A stretch of 8,485 nt of DNA from Clostridia bacterium (GTDB lineage: Bacteria; Bacillota; Clostridia; UBA1381), in NCBI GenBank assembly GCA_017380475.1, contig JAFODX010000137.1:1-8485 (forward strand), in the 5' to 3' direction. A program made the translations under genes and the position numbers. Shown piece by piece: positions 1 through 6,665 of the stretch (position 1 is its first letter; every line of letters begins with the position of its first letter). The notes below the pieces were generated by a model. It was not told where the DNA came from, searched no databases, and saw only the letters and a list, made by a program, of their open reading frames with translations.

Positions 1-996
1 AGTCTTTATTGTTCCGGAGTAACCCTGAAAAGACGTATGAGGACATTTGACAATATCACACTTCATCATGGCAGAATATGGGGAAGCACCCCATCGGGAA
101 ATCAGATATACGGTTCTGCATCGGATGATATATTTTCTTTTTCTTCCGCAGATATAACAAATAAGTTCGCCGCACGTATCCCCTCAGATGCACCGGGAAC
201 TTTTACAGCATTATGCTCCTATAACAATGACCTTGTTGCGTTTAAACACGATTCTATAACTGTTATTTCAGGAACAAATCCGACAAATTATTCAGCAACC
301 ATTATAAAAGGTATTGGATGCATATCCCCAAGATCAGCAATCTCAACGCCCGGCGGTGTAATATTCTTAAGCTATAAAGGATTTTATGCCTACAGTGGTT
401 CAATACCGTATCTTATATCGGATAAGCTTAACACTCCGTATGTAGATGCTGTTGCAGGTCAGAGCACTGACAGATATTTTGCGGTTGGCGTCAAATCAGA
501 CGGAACAAGGGAACTTGTAAAGTATGATATGTCAAGGGACGTATGGTATAAAGAGGACGATATACCGGCGATTGATATGTTTCACTTCAAAGGCGGGATG
601 TATATCTGCACGGAAACAACATTGTACGAGTGCGACAATCTGGATGGAGTAAGCTTTGAGTGGTATCTTGAAAGTGTCCCACTGCGGAACTATACCATTG
701 ACAACAAGGCAGTGTGCGAGTTGTGGATACTTGCCGACGTGTCAGAGGGGGCACACTTCAAAGTATGGACGCAGAACGACCGGGAAGAGTGGCGACTGCA
801 CAGCACATTCACTGAAACAGGGCTAAAGGTGTTTAACTGCCCCGTAAGAGCCGAGAACGCAACCACATATAAGTACAAAATAAGTGGTTCAGGTAAGGTT
901 GTAATCCACGAAATAGAGATACATACCGCCGAGGGTGGCAGACGGTACAAGGAACAACCGGGAACGACACCGAGCGTTAAGTATTCGACGTATTAA
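1..996 (+). CDS. Prophage structural (tail-associated, beta-propeller-like) protein, 5'-truncated by window edge
   Basis: The frame is open from base 1, so the ATG at 37 is probably internal and the true start lies left of the window. At least 331 residues are visible. I do not recognise a named family with certainty. The N-terminal visible part has short beta-strand repeats of the kind seen in phage propeller or tail-accessory proteins, for example GRIWGSTPSGNQIYGS, then LVAFKHDSITVISG, then GVIFLSYKGFYAYSG. The last third (from about base 640) reads as a beta-sandwich-like domain ending in a short hydrophilic tail. There is no signal peptide or membrane segment in the visible part. It lies 16 bp upstream of a small gene and the endolysin, in the same direction, which is the usual place for distal virion genes in a late operon. 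A P22 gp10-like stabilisation role is one possibility, but I cannot show it. Confidence 0.7.
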   Translation, partial: SLYCSGVTLKRRMRTFDNITLHHGRIWGSTPSGNQIYGSASDDIFSFSSADITNKFAARIPSDAPGTFTALCSYNNDLVAFKHDSITVISGTNPTNYSATIIKGIGCISPRSAISTPGGVIFLSYKGFYAYSGSIPYLISDKLNTPYVDAVAGQSTDRYFAVGVKSDGTRELVKYDMSRDVWYKEDDIPAIDMFHFKGGMYICTETTLYECDNLDGVSFEWYLESVPLRNYTIDNKAVCELWILADVSEGAHFKVWTQNDREEWRLHSTFTETGLKVFNCPVRAENATTYKYKISGSGKVVIHEIEIHTAEGGRRYKEQPGTTPSVKYSTY

Positions 997-1012
997 AGAA
1001 AGGAGTAAGCAA

Positions 1013-1231
1013 ATGGTACTTGATATAAGAACGCCCCCGAAACTTACCGGCGACGACAAAAAGGACATTGCAGCACTCAACGAATGGTGCGGTGTAATGC
1101 TTCGGAATATGATGGCAATGTTTCGAAATATCGACAGCGATAATATAACAGAGCTGTCATCAAGCAAGCTTGTCGGAATGATTGATGCGTCACTTATCCC
1201 GGCAACAGAAAGCGAGGTAACAATAGAATGA
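1013..1231 (+). CDS. Small hypothetical prophage protein (72 aa) between structural gene and endolysin
   Basis: I chose the ATG at 1013 because AAAGGAG lies just upstream (about 999-1005). The same frame extends to an ATG at 935, but that start would sit inside the preceding gene and has no comparable ribosome binding site. The 72-residue product is hydrophilic and probably helical, with a Met-rich stretch (MLRNMMAMF) in the middle and an acidic C-terminus. It has no transmembrane segment, so it is not an ordinary holin despite its position before the endolysin. Its TGA stop overlaps the endolysin ATG as ATGA (1228-1231), which predicts translational coupling. I do not recognise the family. 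A small virion or chaperone-like late protein would fit, but the function is unknown. Confidence 0.75.
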   Translation: MVLDIRTPPKLTGDDKKDIAALNEWCGVMLRNMMAMFRNIDSDNITELSSSKLVGMIDASLIPATESEVTIE

Positions 1232-1923
1232 ATATAATTGAAACAAACTGGAAATGGAAAACAGGACTTTCAACACGTCCCCGGACTGATTACATAGTCC
1301 TGCACCACGCCGCAGCCATAACCTGCACAGCACAGCAGGTTGACAACTGGCACAAAGGCAACGGCTGGACCGGCATAGGCTACCACTTCTTTATAAGAAA
1401 AGACGGTAGTATATACAGAGGACGTCCCGAATGGGCGACAGGAGCTCACGCTTCAGGCAAGAACAGTATCAGCATGGGCGTATGTGTCGAGGGTAATTAT
1501 GAAACAGAAAAGACAATGCCACAGGCACAGAAAACCGCCCTCAAGGAGCTTTTAACCTATTTAAAGGGTAAGTACCCAACGGCAGGCATAAAAGGTCACA
1601 GAGAGGTCGGAGCTACGGGCTGTCCCGGTAAATACTACCCATTCGAGGAAATGAAAGCACACTGGAACAATACCACCAAAAAAGAAAGCGAGGAACTAAC
1701 AATGTCACAGTATGAGGAATTAAAGAAAGAGATTGCAGAGCTCAAGGAAAAGACGGGATATTTTAATTACATTGATAAGAATATGAATGAAAGCTACAAG
1801 CCGACTATTCAGAAGCTTGTCGACCAGGGCAGACTTGAGGGCAACGAAAAAGGCGAGCTGATGCTCACCACTGATATGATGAGAATACTAACCATTCTCG
1901 ACCGTGCCGGAGTCTTTAACTGA
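1228..1923 (+). CDS. Prophage endolysin, N-acetylmuramoyl-L-alanine amidase (Amidase_2/PGRP fold)
   Basis: The 231-residue protein cleaves the bond between MurNAc and L-alanine in peptidoglycan at the end of the lytic cycle. Residues about 20-146 form the Amidase_2 domain. The expected zinc ligands are visible: His26 in VLHH, His124 in GHRE and Cys132 in GCPG. Tyr52 in GIGYHF is the usual catalytic-site Tyr. A Lys/Glu-rich linker (about 150-175, EELKKEIAELKEK) looks like a short coiled coil. It leads to a C-terminal module (about 185-231, PTIQKLVDQGRLEG then LDRAGVF) common on clostridial prophage lysins and probably used for wall binding. There is no signal peptide, so export would need a holin, and none is seen in the window. 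A GAGG ribosome binding site lies 13 bp before the start, within the upstream gene. An internal start at codon 159 may yield a separate C-terminal product. Confidence 0.95.
   Translation: MNIIETNWKWKTGLSTRPRTDYIVLHHAAAITCTAQQVDNWHKGNGWTGIGYHFFIRKDGSIYRGRPEWATGAHASGKNSISMGVCVEGNYETEKTMPQAQKTALKELLTYLKGKYPTAGIKGHREVGATGCPGKYYPFEEMKAHWNNTTKKESEELTMSQYEELKKEIAELKEKTGYFNYIDKNMNESYKPTIQKLVDQGRLEGNEKGELMLTTDMMRILTILDRAGVFN
1690..1704 (+). promoter_or_regulatory. Internal ribosome binding site and in-frame ATG within the endolysin
   Basis: GAGGA at 1690-1694 is followed after 7 bp by ATG at 1702-1704, in frame with the amidase (codon 159). Initiation here would give a 73-residue product made of the predicted coiled-coil linker and the C-terminal module. 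Secondary internal starts that yield free C-terminal domains are established for some clostridial phage endolysins (CTP1L and CD27L). That this site is used is inference. Confidence 0.5.
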
Positions 1924-1953
1924 TACACCGTCAAGAAATGTAAAGAAACATCA

Positions 1954-1983
1954 AGGGGAGTGAATAACTCCTCTTTTTGTTTT
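1954..1983 (+). terminator. Intrinsic terminator of the prophage late operon
   Basis: An 8-bp stem pairs 1954-1961 (AGGGGAGT) with 1967-1974 (ACTCCTCT), with one G-U pair and a 5-base loop. It is followed by TTTTGTTTT. It lies 31 bp after the endolysin stop and closes the + strand operon. Confidence 0.85.
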
Positions 1984-2029
1984 GACTACGCGATTGACTA
2001 CGTGAAGCTCGTTTTTATCCGTTTTTACT
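1982..2029 (+). repeat. Two sets of short tandem repeats at the prophage/host border
   Basis: A 12-bp unit (TTGACTACG-C/T-GA) occurs twice head to tail at 1982-1993 and 1994-2005 with one mismatch. A 10-bp unit (CGTTTTTA plus two bases) occurs twice at 2010-2019 and 2020-2029. No gene covers them. Their position between the last phage terminator and the host tRNA makes them candidates for integrase or excisionase arm sites or part of an attachment site. That role is inference. Confidence 0.45.
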
Positions 2030-2064
2030 CGTGACTTTTTGATATTTTAATCGCTAAAAATAAG

Positions 2065-2102
2065 CAACAAAAAACGGCTATAACCGCAGGGTTAAGCCGT
2101 TT
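2065..2102 (-). terminator. Intrinsic terminator after tRNA-Thr
   Basis: On the minus strand, AACGGCT (2101-2095) pairs with AGCCGTT (2079-2073), and TAACC (2094-2090) pairs with GGTTA (2085-2081). There is one bulged base and a 4-base loop. A T-rich tail (complement of 2072-2065) follows. It lies 6 bp past the tRNA 3' end and seems the first clear terminator downstream of ilvD as well. Confidence 0.9.
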
Positions 2103-2107
2103 CCCTA

Positions 2108-2182
2108 TGGAGCTGGTGAGCAGAATCGAACTGCCGACCTCTTCATTACCAATGAAGTGCACTACCTCTGTGCTACACCAGC
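2108..2182 (-). tRNA. tRNA-Thr, anticodon GGT
   Basis: Read on the minus strand, this forms a full cloverleaf. A 7-bp acceptor stem pairs GCTGGTG (2182-2176) with CACCAGC (2118-2112). The D arm is GCAC/GTGC. The anticodon stem CTTCA/TGAAG encloses the 7-base loop TTGGTAA, so the anticodon is GGT and reads ACC/ACU threonine codons. The T arm carries TTCGATT. CCA is encoded at 2110-2108. It is transcribed from the consensus promoter at 2204-2232 and ends at the terminator at 2065-2102. Its 3' end faces the prophage, the usual orientation for a tRNA used as an integration site. Confidence 0.97.
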
Positions 2183-2186
2183 GTGC

Positions 2187-2235
2187 CTCTTGACACAAGT
2201 GGTATTATAACAAATAATGCCCGCTTTGTCAAGAG
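2187..2235 (-). repeat. 49-bp imperfect palindrome spanning the tRNA-Thr promoter
   Basis: The outer 9 bp are perfect: CTCTTGACA at 2235-2227 on the minus strand pairs with TGTCAAGAG at 2195-2187. The inner arms pair ATTAT with ATAAT around a 5-base loop at 2209-2213. By hand, 18 of 22 arm positions pair (17 Watson-Crick, 1 G-U). One arm is the -35 box and the loop-proximal part is the -10 box. A read-through transcript from ilvD could fold it into a long hairpin just before the tRNA. Confidence 0.7.
2204..2232 (-). promoter_or_regulatory. Consensus sigma-A promoter for tRNA-Thr
   Basis: On the minus strand, -35 TTGACA (2232-2227) and -10 TATAAT (2209-2204) are both perfect, with a 17-bp spacer and an extended -10 TG. 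The predicted start is near 2197, about 15 bp before the tRNA. This is as strong as expected for stable RNA. Confidence 0.9.
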
Positions 2236-2277
2236 TTTTATTTTAAATTTGAATGGTCTGTAAATAAACCGTCGTAT

Positions 2278-3942
2278 TTAGTCGTCAAGCATTACTGCAC
2301 CCTGCATAGCTGATGATACAAGCTTTGAATATCTCTTCAGATATCCCGCTTTTATCTTCGGCTCGTTCGGTGTCCAGCCTTTCTTTCTTTCTGCCATTTC
2401 TTCGTCAGATACCTTGACATTAAGGATACCCTTTGTAATGTCGATTTCGATGATATCGCCGTCCTTAACGAAAGCTATCGGGCCGCCCTCCATAGCTTCG
2501 GGTGAAACGTGACCGATTGCAGCACCTCTTGTTGCACCTGAGAAACGACCGTCTGTGATAAGAGCAACGTCCTTGTCAAGTCCCATACCGCATATAGCAG
2601 ATGTGGGTGAGAGCATCTCACGCATACCCGGTCCGCCTTTAGGTCCTTCGTAACGGATAACAACAACATCGCCTGCCTTAATCTTGCCTGCGTATATTGC
2701 CGCAATTGCTTCGTCCTCACTGTCATATACCTTTGCAGGACCTTCGTGCTGGAGCATTTCGGGAGCAACGGCACTTCTCTTTACAACCGAGCCGTCTACT
2801 GCAAGGTTACCCTTAAGTACTGCTATACCGCCTGTCTTTGAATACGGGTTATCAAGCGGACGGATAACACTGTAGTCTTTGACCTCGCGTCCCTTTATGT
2901 TTTCGCCCTGGGTTTTGCCTGTTACGGTCATTGTATCAAGCTTAAGTAAGTTTGCTTTTGAAAGTTCGTTCATAACTGCTGTTACACCGCCTGCGGCATA
3001 AAGGTCCTGAACGTGATGGTCGCCTGCCGGTGCAAGGTGGCATAGGTTCGGAGTTGCCTCGCTGATTTCGTTTGCATAGTCAAGCGAAATCGGAGCTTTT
3101 GCCTCGTATGCAATTGCGGGGAGGTGGAGCATTGAGTTTGTCGAACAGCCCAGTGCCATATCGACACGCAATGCGTTATAGAGCGCATCGGGAGTGATAA
3201 TGTCACGAGGACGGATATTACGCTCCAAAAGCTCCATAATCTTCATACCTGCCTGCTTTGCAAGGCGGATTCTTTCTGAATATACAGCCGGGATTGTACC
3301 GTTACCGGGCAGTGCCATACCAAGAACTTCACAAAGACAGTTCATTGAGTTTGCAGTAAACATGCCTGAGCATGAACCGCAGGTCGGGCAAGCCGCCTCT
3401 TCAAGGTCTAAAAGTCCCTGCTCGTCGATTGTACCTGCCTTGAACGCACCAACTGCTTCAAATGCAGTGTTAAGGTCACGGTCTTTGCCGTTGAAGTTCA
3501 TTGAAAGCATCGGACCTCCCGAGCATATGATTGACGGGATATTAAGTCTTGATGCGGCAATGAGCATACCGGGAACTATCTTGTCACAGTTGGGGATAAG
3601 TACAAGTGCATCAAAGCCGTGTGCCAATGCCATTGACTCGATTGAGTCTGCAATAAGCTCACGTGATGCGAGTGAGTATTTCATACCTACATGTCCCATT
3701 GCGATGCCGTCACAAACGCCGATTGCGGGGAACTCAAGCGGAGTACCGCCGGCGATTCTTACGCCTGCCTTTACTGCTTCTGCAATCTTGTCAAGATGAA
3801 CATGACCGGGGATAATCTCGTTCTTTGACGAAACTACGCCGATCAACGGACGTGAAATTTCCTCGTCCGTAAGACCGCTTGCCTTAAAAAGCGAACGGTG
3901 CGGTGTTTTTTCAACACCTTTTTTTACAATGTCACTATACAT
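2278..3942 (-). CDS. ilvD: Dihydroxy-acid dehydratase (branched-chain amino acid biosynthesis)
   Basis: The enzyme converts 2,3-dihydroxyisovalerate or 2,3-dihydroxy-3-methylvalerate to the 2-keto acids that lead to valine, leucine and isoleucine. It is cytosolic and needs an Fe-S cluster and Mg2+. At 554 residues it has the usual length of the shorter bacterial form. Visible signatures are PGHVHL (45-50), CDGIAMGH (77-84), NCDKIVPG (118-125, Cys119 a cluster ligand and Lys121 the Mg-site lysine), [11 protein letters not shown] (185-195), [10 protein letters not shown] (434-443) and [10 protein letters not shown] (464-473, Ser468 the likely catalytic base). GAAAGGAATG precedes the ATG at about 7 bp. 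It lies 26 bp after the DUF5711-like gene and shows no clear promoter of its own, so it is probably cotranscribed from truA. No other ilv or leu gene is in the window. No terminator is visible before the tRNA. Confidence 0.97.
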   Translation of the reverse strand: MYSDIVKKGVEKTPHRSLFKASGLTDEEISRPLIGVVSSKNEIIPGHVHLDKIAEAVKAGVRIAGGTPLEFPAIGVCDGIAMGHVGMKYSLASRELIADSIESMALAHGFDALVLIPNCDKIVPGMLIAASRLNIPSIICSGGPMLSMNFNGKDRDLNTAFEAVGAFKAGTIDEQGLLDLEEAACPTCGSCSGMFTANSMNCLCEVLGMALPGNGTIPAVYSERIRLAKQAGMKIMELLERNIRPRDIITPDALYNALRVDMALGCSTNSMLHLPAIAYEAKAPISLDYANEISEATPNLCHLAPAGDHHVQDLYAAGGVTAVMNELSKANLLKLDTMTVTGKTQGENIKGREVKDYSVIRPLDNPYSKTGGIAVLKGNLAVDGSVVKRSAVAPEMLQHEGPAKVYDSEDEAIAAIYAGKIKAGDVVVIRYEGPKGGPGMREMLSPTSAICGMGLDKDVALITDGRFSGATRGAAIGHVSPEAMEGGPIAFVKDGDIIEIDITKGILNVKVSDEEMAERKKGWTPNEPKIKAGYLKRYSKLVSSAMQGAVMLDD

Positions 3943-3968
3943 TTTATATCATTCCTTTCAGAAAAAAT

Positions 3969-5564
3969 TTATCTTTTTATTATCTCAAGGCTGTTTTCGT
4001 AAACAACCATATATGTACTTCTGTTTATAAGTATAAGATTCTTGACTGTCATAGGTGCGGAATAGCGGGATTTTATATCGTCTATTTCGCCGCATATAAC
4101 GTCTCTGCCGTTATTATAAAGCACGGTTGATTTATAGAGGTCAATATAATTGGGTATGGATTCGGTTGCAGTGGTAGAATACAGACTTCCTCTTTTGTTG
4201 TATATATTTATGTACGGAAGATGCGATTCGGTATAACTTACTGCACGCCAGCCTTTTTTATCGGTTGCAGTATGCATGATATTCATATTATCAAAACGCA
4301 CACTGTAATTAAGCTCACCGTCTGAATTTACGCTTGTTATTGAGTTGTCAGCACACGCATATGTATTGTTTTTATATGCTGTAGAATCAAATACAAGCGA
4401 ATCTGCTATTTCAGTACCGTTTATAGGGTCGGTACTGAAAATATCAAAAAGCATCACGTACGATTTAACACTGTTTTCTGTACTTACAAGCGAAACGGCG
4501 ACGTTCCGGGATTTTAGCATTGTTACCGAGGTTATATAATTGACTCCTGAAATCCACGAAAACACTTCTTCGCCTTTTTTGTTAAAAACCAAAACTCCGC
4601 CTTTATAGGCAGTCTTATCCGTCAGCAGTGCAACGTCTCCTTTTTCCGATACTGAACAGTCCTTGATTTTATCGGATACCTGAACAGAATAAAGGAGCTT
4701 CTTTCCCTTGTAAAGGTTCAGGTATGTGCTGTTTTTACCTGCCACTGCGATATATTTCCCTGATGCTGATAACAGCGGATTTGAAATCTGAGTTTCAAAC
4801 TCCCATTCTTTATCGCCCTTTTTATTTATGAAACATATATAATTTGATTTTGCGCAGACAACACCGTTTTCGTACTTTTCAAAACACGCAGTGTCTGCTT
4901 CAGAAAAAGGGATGGATATCTTTTTTTCTTTAACGGTATCATATTCTATGCCTTCGCCCTCTGCGTGTGCGGTTATTCCGAACATATTATTATTATCGCC
5001 TATAACGGGCAGGCTGTCTGTTATGTCATATTCGATACCGAATACACGCAAAATCAGAGAAAGGTTGTAAGAAAAATTGCTTTTGTATGTTCCGATGATG
5101 CCTGTATCTGTAACATAGAAAAGGAACGACAAAACAAGCATTACAGAAACAATAACTGTAGCCCAGAACGGTTTAAGTGAATGCCACAAACCTGTTTTGC
5201 GTAAAGGTGCAACGTGAATGTGCCGTCCTGTCTGCGGTGTCTGCAGCGGTTGGATACGGCGTCTGGGAATTTCTCTTTCCTGACGTGGTATAACATTTCC
5301 GTTGATGTCGAGATTTCCGAAAATCTCGTCCTGCGGAACCTCAGGTTCCCCGGCATCGGGAATATCAATTACCGTTGTTTCTTCCGTAATCTCAGATGCA
5401 GACTGCGGCGGTGTCATTATAAGTGTATCGCCGAGCAGCTCCTCCTGCGGTTCGGGTTCGGGCTTTATTGCGGGGATTATGGTTGTATCACCGCTTATTT
5501 CATCTTCGTCAGAGTTGTAATAGCTTATCAGATCATTCAACAACTCGTCGTGTTTATCATTCAT
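3969..5564 (-). CDS. DUF5711-like membrane protein with cytoplasmic acidic tail and extracytoplasmic propeller-like domain
   Basis: The function is unknown. The layout fits the clostridial DUF5711 type, recognised by overall architecture only. Residues 1-115 form a Pro-rich, acidic, probably disordered cytoplasmic tail with three similar threonine motifs: GDTTIIP (25-31), GDTLIMTPP (45-53) and EETTVIDIP (61-69). A basic patch (RRR, 101-103) follows. One membrane helix lies at about 133-153. The rest (about 210-531) is extracytoplasmic and made of repeated beta units with a PQQ/WD-like signature: NKKGDKEWEF (247-256), NKKGEEVFSW (328-337), NSDGELNYSV (413-422) and NKRGSLYST (456-464). The start ATG lies inside the end of truA (8-bp overlap), with GGGAGG about 6 bp upstream, so translation is probably coupled to truA. 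It could be a wall or stress sensor, or a scaffold. Confidence 0.85.
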   Translation of the reverse strand: MNDKHDELLNDLISYYNSDEDEISGDTTIIPAIKPEPEPQEELLGDTLIMTPPQSASEITEETTVIDIPDAGEPEVPQDEIFGNLDINGNVIPRQEREIPRRRIQPLQTPQTGRHIHVAPLRKTGLWHSLKPFWATVIVSVMLVLSFLFYVTDTGIIGTYKSNFSYNLSLILRVFGIEYDITDSLPVIGDNNNMFGITAHAEGEGIEYDTVKEKKISIPFSEADTACFEKYENGVVCAKSNYICFINKKGDKEWEFETQISNPLLSASGKYIAVAGKNSTYLNLYKGKKLLYSVQVSDKIKDCSVSEKGDVALLTDKTAYKGGVLVFNKKGEEVFSWISGVNYITSVTMLKSRNVAVSLVSTENSVKSYVMLFDIFSTDPINGTEIADSLVFDSTAYKNNTYACADNSITSVNSDGELNYSVRFDNMNIMHTATDKKGWRAVSYTESHLPYINIYNKRGSLYSTTATESIPNYIDLYKSTVLYNNGRDVICGEIDDIKSRYSAPMTVKNLILINRSTYMVVYENSLEIIKR

Positions 5565-6297
5565 AGAATACCTCCCTGAGGCAAAGTCCCTTTGCAGGTG
5601 CTGTTATTCCTGCCATACTCCGTGATCTGGATTCTATAATATCGCCAAGACTGTCAGGGTCAAGCTTGCCTGCACCTGCAAACACAAGCGTTCCTGCAAT
5701 AATCCGTACCATATTATAAAGGAACCCGTTGCCTGTTACATCTATGGTTATAATATCGTTATTTTTCTCTATCTTAATATCGTAGATTGTACGTACAGTG
5801 GTTTTAACCGTAAATCCGCTTTTTGCAAAGCCTATAAAATCGTGCGTACCTAAAAAGTATTGACCTGCACGGCGCATTTTATCAATATCAAGTGCATATT
5901 TATAATGCCACGCAAAACGTTGCATAAACACATCAGAAAAAGTGCTGTTATCTATTGTATAACGGTATGTTTTAGCTTTTGCACTATATGATGAAGAAAA
6001 ATCGTCCGGAACACATTCTGCGTTTACGCATACAATGTCTTCAGGAAGAAAAGTATTTAAAGCGTACGGCAACCTGTCACACGGCACAGCCGATGAGGTT
6101 TCAAAGTTGCACACATATCCCGATGCGTGAACACCCGAATCGGTTCTTCCGCATCCGTTCGGTGTTATATCCTCACCTGTAACCTTAAATAAAGCATCTT
6201 TTAAAATACCCTGAACGGTTGGTTTTCCCGGCTGTATCTGCCAGCCGTGGTAATTTGTACCGTCGAAACGTAAATCCAATCTGATATTCATAGTCAT
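5557..6297 (-). CDS. truA: tRNA pseudouridine(38-40) synthase
   Basis: TruA isomerises uridines 38-40 in the anticodon arm of many tRNAs. Numbered from the GTG at 6303, the sequence shows FDGTNYHGWQ (13-22), CGRTDSGVHASG (51-62) with the catalytic Asp55, KTYRYTI (111-117), GTHDF (152-156) and GNGFLYNMVR (191-200), ending in AKGLCL. The length of about 246 residues is typical. Three starts are close together: GTG 6303, ATG 6297 and ATG 6291. I prefer ATG 6297 because AGTGAG lies 5 bp upstream, but alignment with family N-termini would also permit 6291. Tandem promoters lie at 6313-6341 and 6366-6394. The gene overlaps the next one by 8 bp and heads the presumed truA-DUF5711-ilvD operon. Confidence 0.96.
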   Translation of the reverse strand: MTMNIRLDLRFDGTNYHGWQIQPGKPTVQGILKDALFKVTGEDITPNGCGRTDSGVHASGYVCNFETSSAVPCDRLPYALNTFLPEDIVCVNAECVPDDFSSSYSAKAKTYRYTIDNSTFSDVFMQRFAWHYKYALDIDKMRRAGQYFLGTHDFIGFAKSGFTVKTTVRTIYDIKIEKNNDIITIDVTGNGFLYNMVRIIAGTLVFAGAGKLDPDSLGDIIESRSRSMAGITAPAKGLCLREVFYE

Positions 6298-6312
6298 AAT
6301 CACTCACTTTAT

Positions 6313-6341
6313 ATTATATCACTTTTTTTGCTGAATTTCAA
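6313..6341 (-). promoter_or_regulatory. Promoter P1 upstream of truA
   Basis: On the minus strand, -35 TTGAAA (6341-6336) and -10 TATAAT (6318-6313) are separated by exactly 17 bp, with an extended -10 TG. The predicted start is near 6306, so the leader before ATG 6297 is very short (about 9 bases) and the GTG at 6303 could barely be used from it. Confidence 0.75.
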
Positions 6342-6365
6342 TCAAAAAATGCAAATAATACTGAT

Positions 6366-6394
6366 ATTATATCACAAAAATTGCCCGAATGCAA
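6366..6394 (-). promoter_or_regulatory. Possible second truA promoter P2, overlapping the upstream terminator
   Basis: The 12-bp sequence around the P1 -10 (GTGATATAATAT on the minus strand) is repeated exactly 53 bp upstream (6364-6375 against 6311-6322). It contains an extended -10 TGATATAAT. A weak -35 TTGCAT lies 17 bp away (6394-6389), inside the hairpin of the upstream gene's terminator. P2 would give a leader of about 60 bases. Confidence 0.45.
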
Positions 6395-6412
6395 CAAAGA
6401 GTGCATCCGGGC
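6374..6412 (-). terminator. Intrinsic terminator of the small hydrophobic-peptide gene
   Basis: On the minus strand an 11-bp stem pairs GCCCGGATGCA (6412-6402) with TGCATTCGGGC (6393-6383), including one G-U pair and an 8-base loop. AATTTTTG follows. The wobble pair is possible only in the minus-strand RNA, and the T tract lies on that side, so it serves the minus-strand gene ending at 6477. Confidence 0.8.
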
Positions 6413-6433
6413 GGGGGAATTTGGAGAAAAAAC

Positions 6434-6462
6434 TTGAAATTTGTACATTAAAATAGTATAAT
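6434..6462 (+). promoter_or_regulatory. Consensus promoter antisense to the small hydrophobic-peptide gene
   Basis: On the + strand, -35 TTGAAA (6434-6439) and -10 TATAAT (6457-6462) are separated by 17 bp. The predicted start is near 6469, just before the complement of the peptide gene's stop codon (6477-6479). Transcription would run antisense through the whole small gene. No + strand reading frame starts nearby. Confidence 0.7.
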
Positions 6463-6476
6463 GTAGAGGTTGGTAT

Positions 6477-6623
6477 TTATCGGAGCAGGAATTTTGTATA
6501 AAGTCCGCCTGCCAGCGTAATCACTGCGACAGCAAAGGTTGCGAGTGCAGCGGTTGATGTGAGTGCTCCGAATGAAGTTAAAAACAAAATTACTGCTATA
6601 ATAAAATAAGTACACGGTTTCAT
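6477..6623 (-). CDS. Small hydrophobic peptide (48 aa), SOS-box controlled, candidate type I toxin
   Basis: The 48-residue product begins at the ATG at 6623, preceded by AAAGGAAG at 9 bp. A longer reading from a TTG at 6659 would span that ribosome binding site and has none itself. Residues 5-43 are almost entirely hydrophobic, with a Ser/Thr-rich centre (TSFGALTSTAALA, 16-28), so it could form two short helices (about 6-21 and 27-43) or a signal-like helix plus tail. Charges occur only at the ends (Lys2, Lys44, Arg48). I do not recognise the sequence. It has its own consensus promoter with a LexA box over the predicted start, its own terminator at 6374-6412, and an opposing consensus promoter at its 3' end. 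Size, charge layout and antisense promoter match membrane toxins such as TxpA/BsrG, and the SOS control recalls TisB. A harmless small membrane protein or SOS division inhibitor is also possible. Confidence 0.65.
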   Translation of the reverse strand: MKPCTYFIIAVILFLTSFGALTSTAALATFAVAVITLAGGLYTKFLLR

Positions 6624-6665
6624 AATAATATACTTCCTTTCATAATAAAAATCAAACAATCGTTC

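Noticed and set aside
935..1012. Upstream extension of the 72-residue prophage gene to ATG 935
   Set aside because: It would overlap the previous gene by 62 bp, whereas the ATG at 1013 has a strong ribosome binding site.
3194..3799. Long + strand frame (201 codons) opposite ilvD
   Set aside because: It is a shadow of the conserved ilvD reading frame. It has no ribosome binding site and its translation looks low in complexity.
5214..5579. + strand frame (121 codons) opposite the DUF5711-like N-terminus
   Set aside because: It lies antisense to a real gene whose overlap and ribosome binding site with truA are clear. No start signal was seen.
6624..6659. N-terminal extension of the small peptide from a TTG codon
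   Set aside because: There is no ribosome binding site, and the extension spans the strong one that serves the ATG at 6623.
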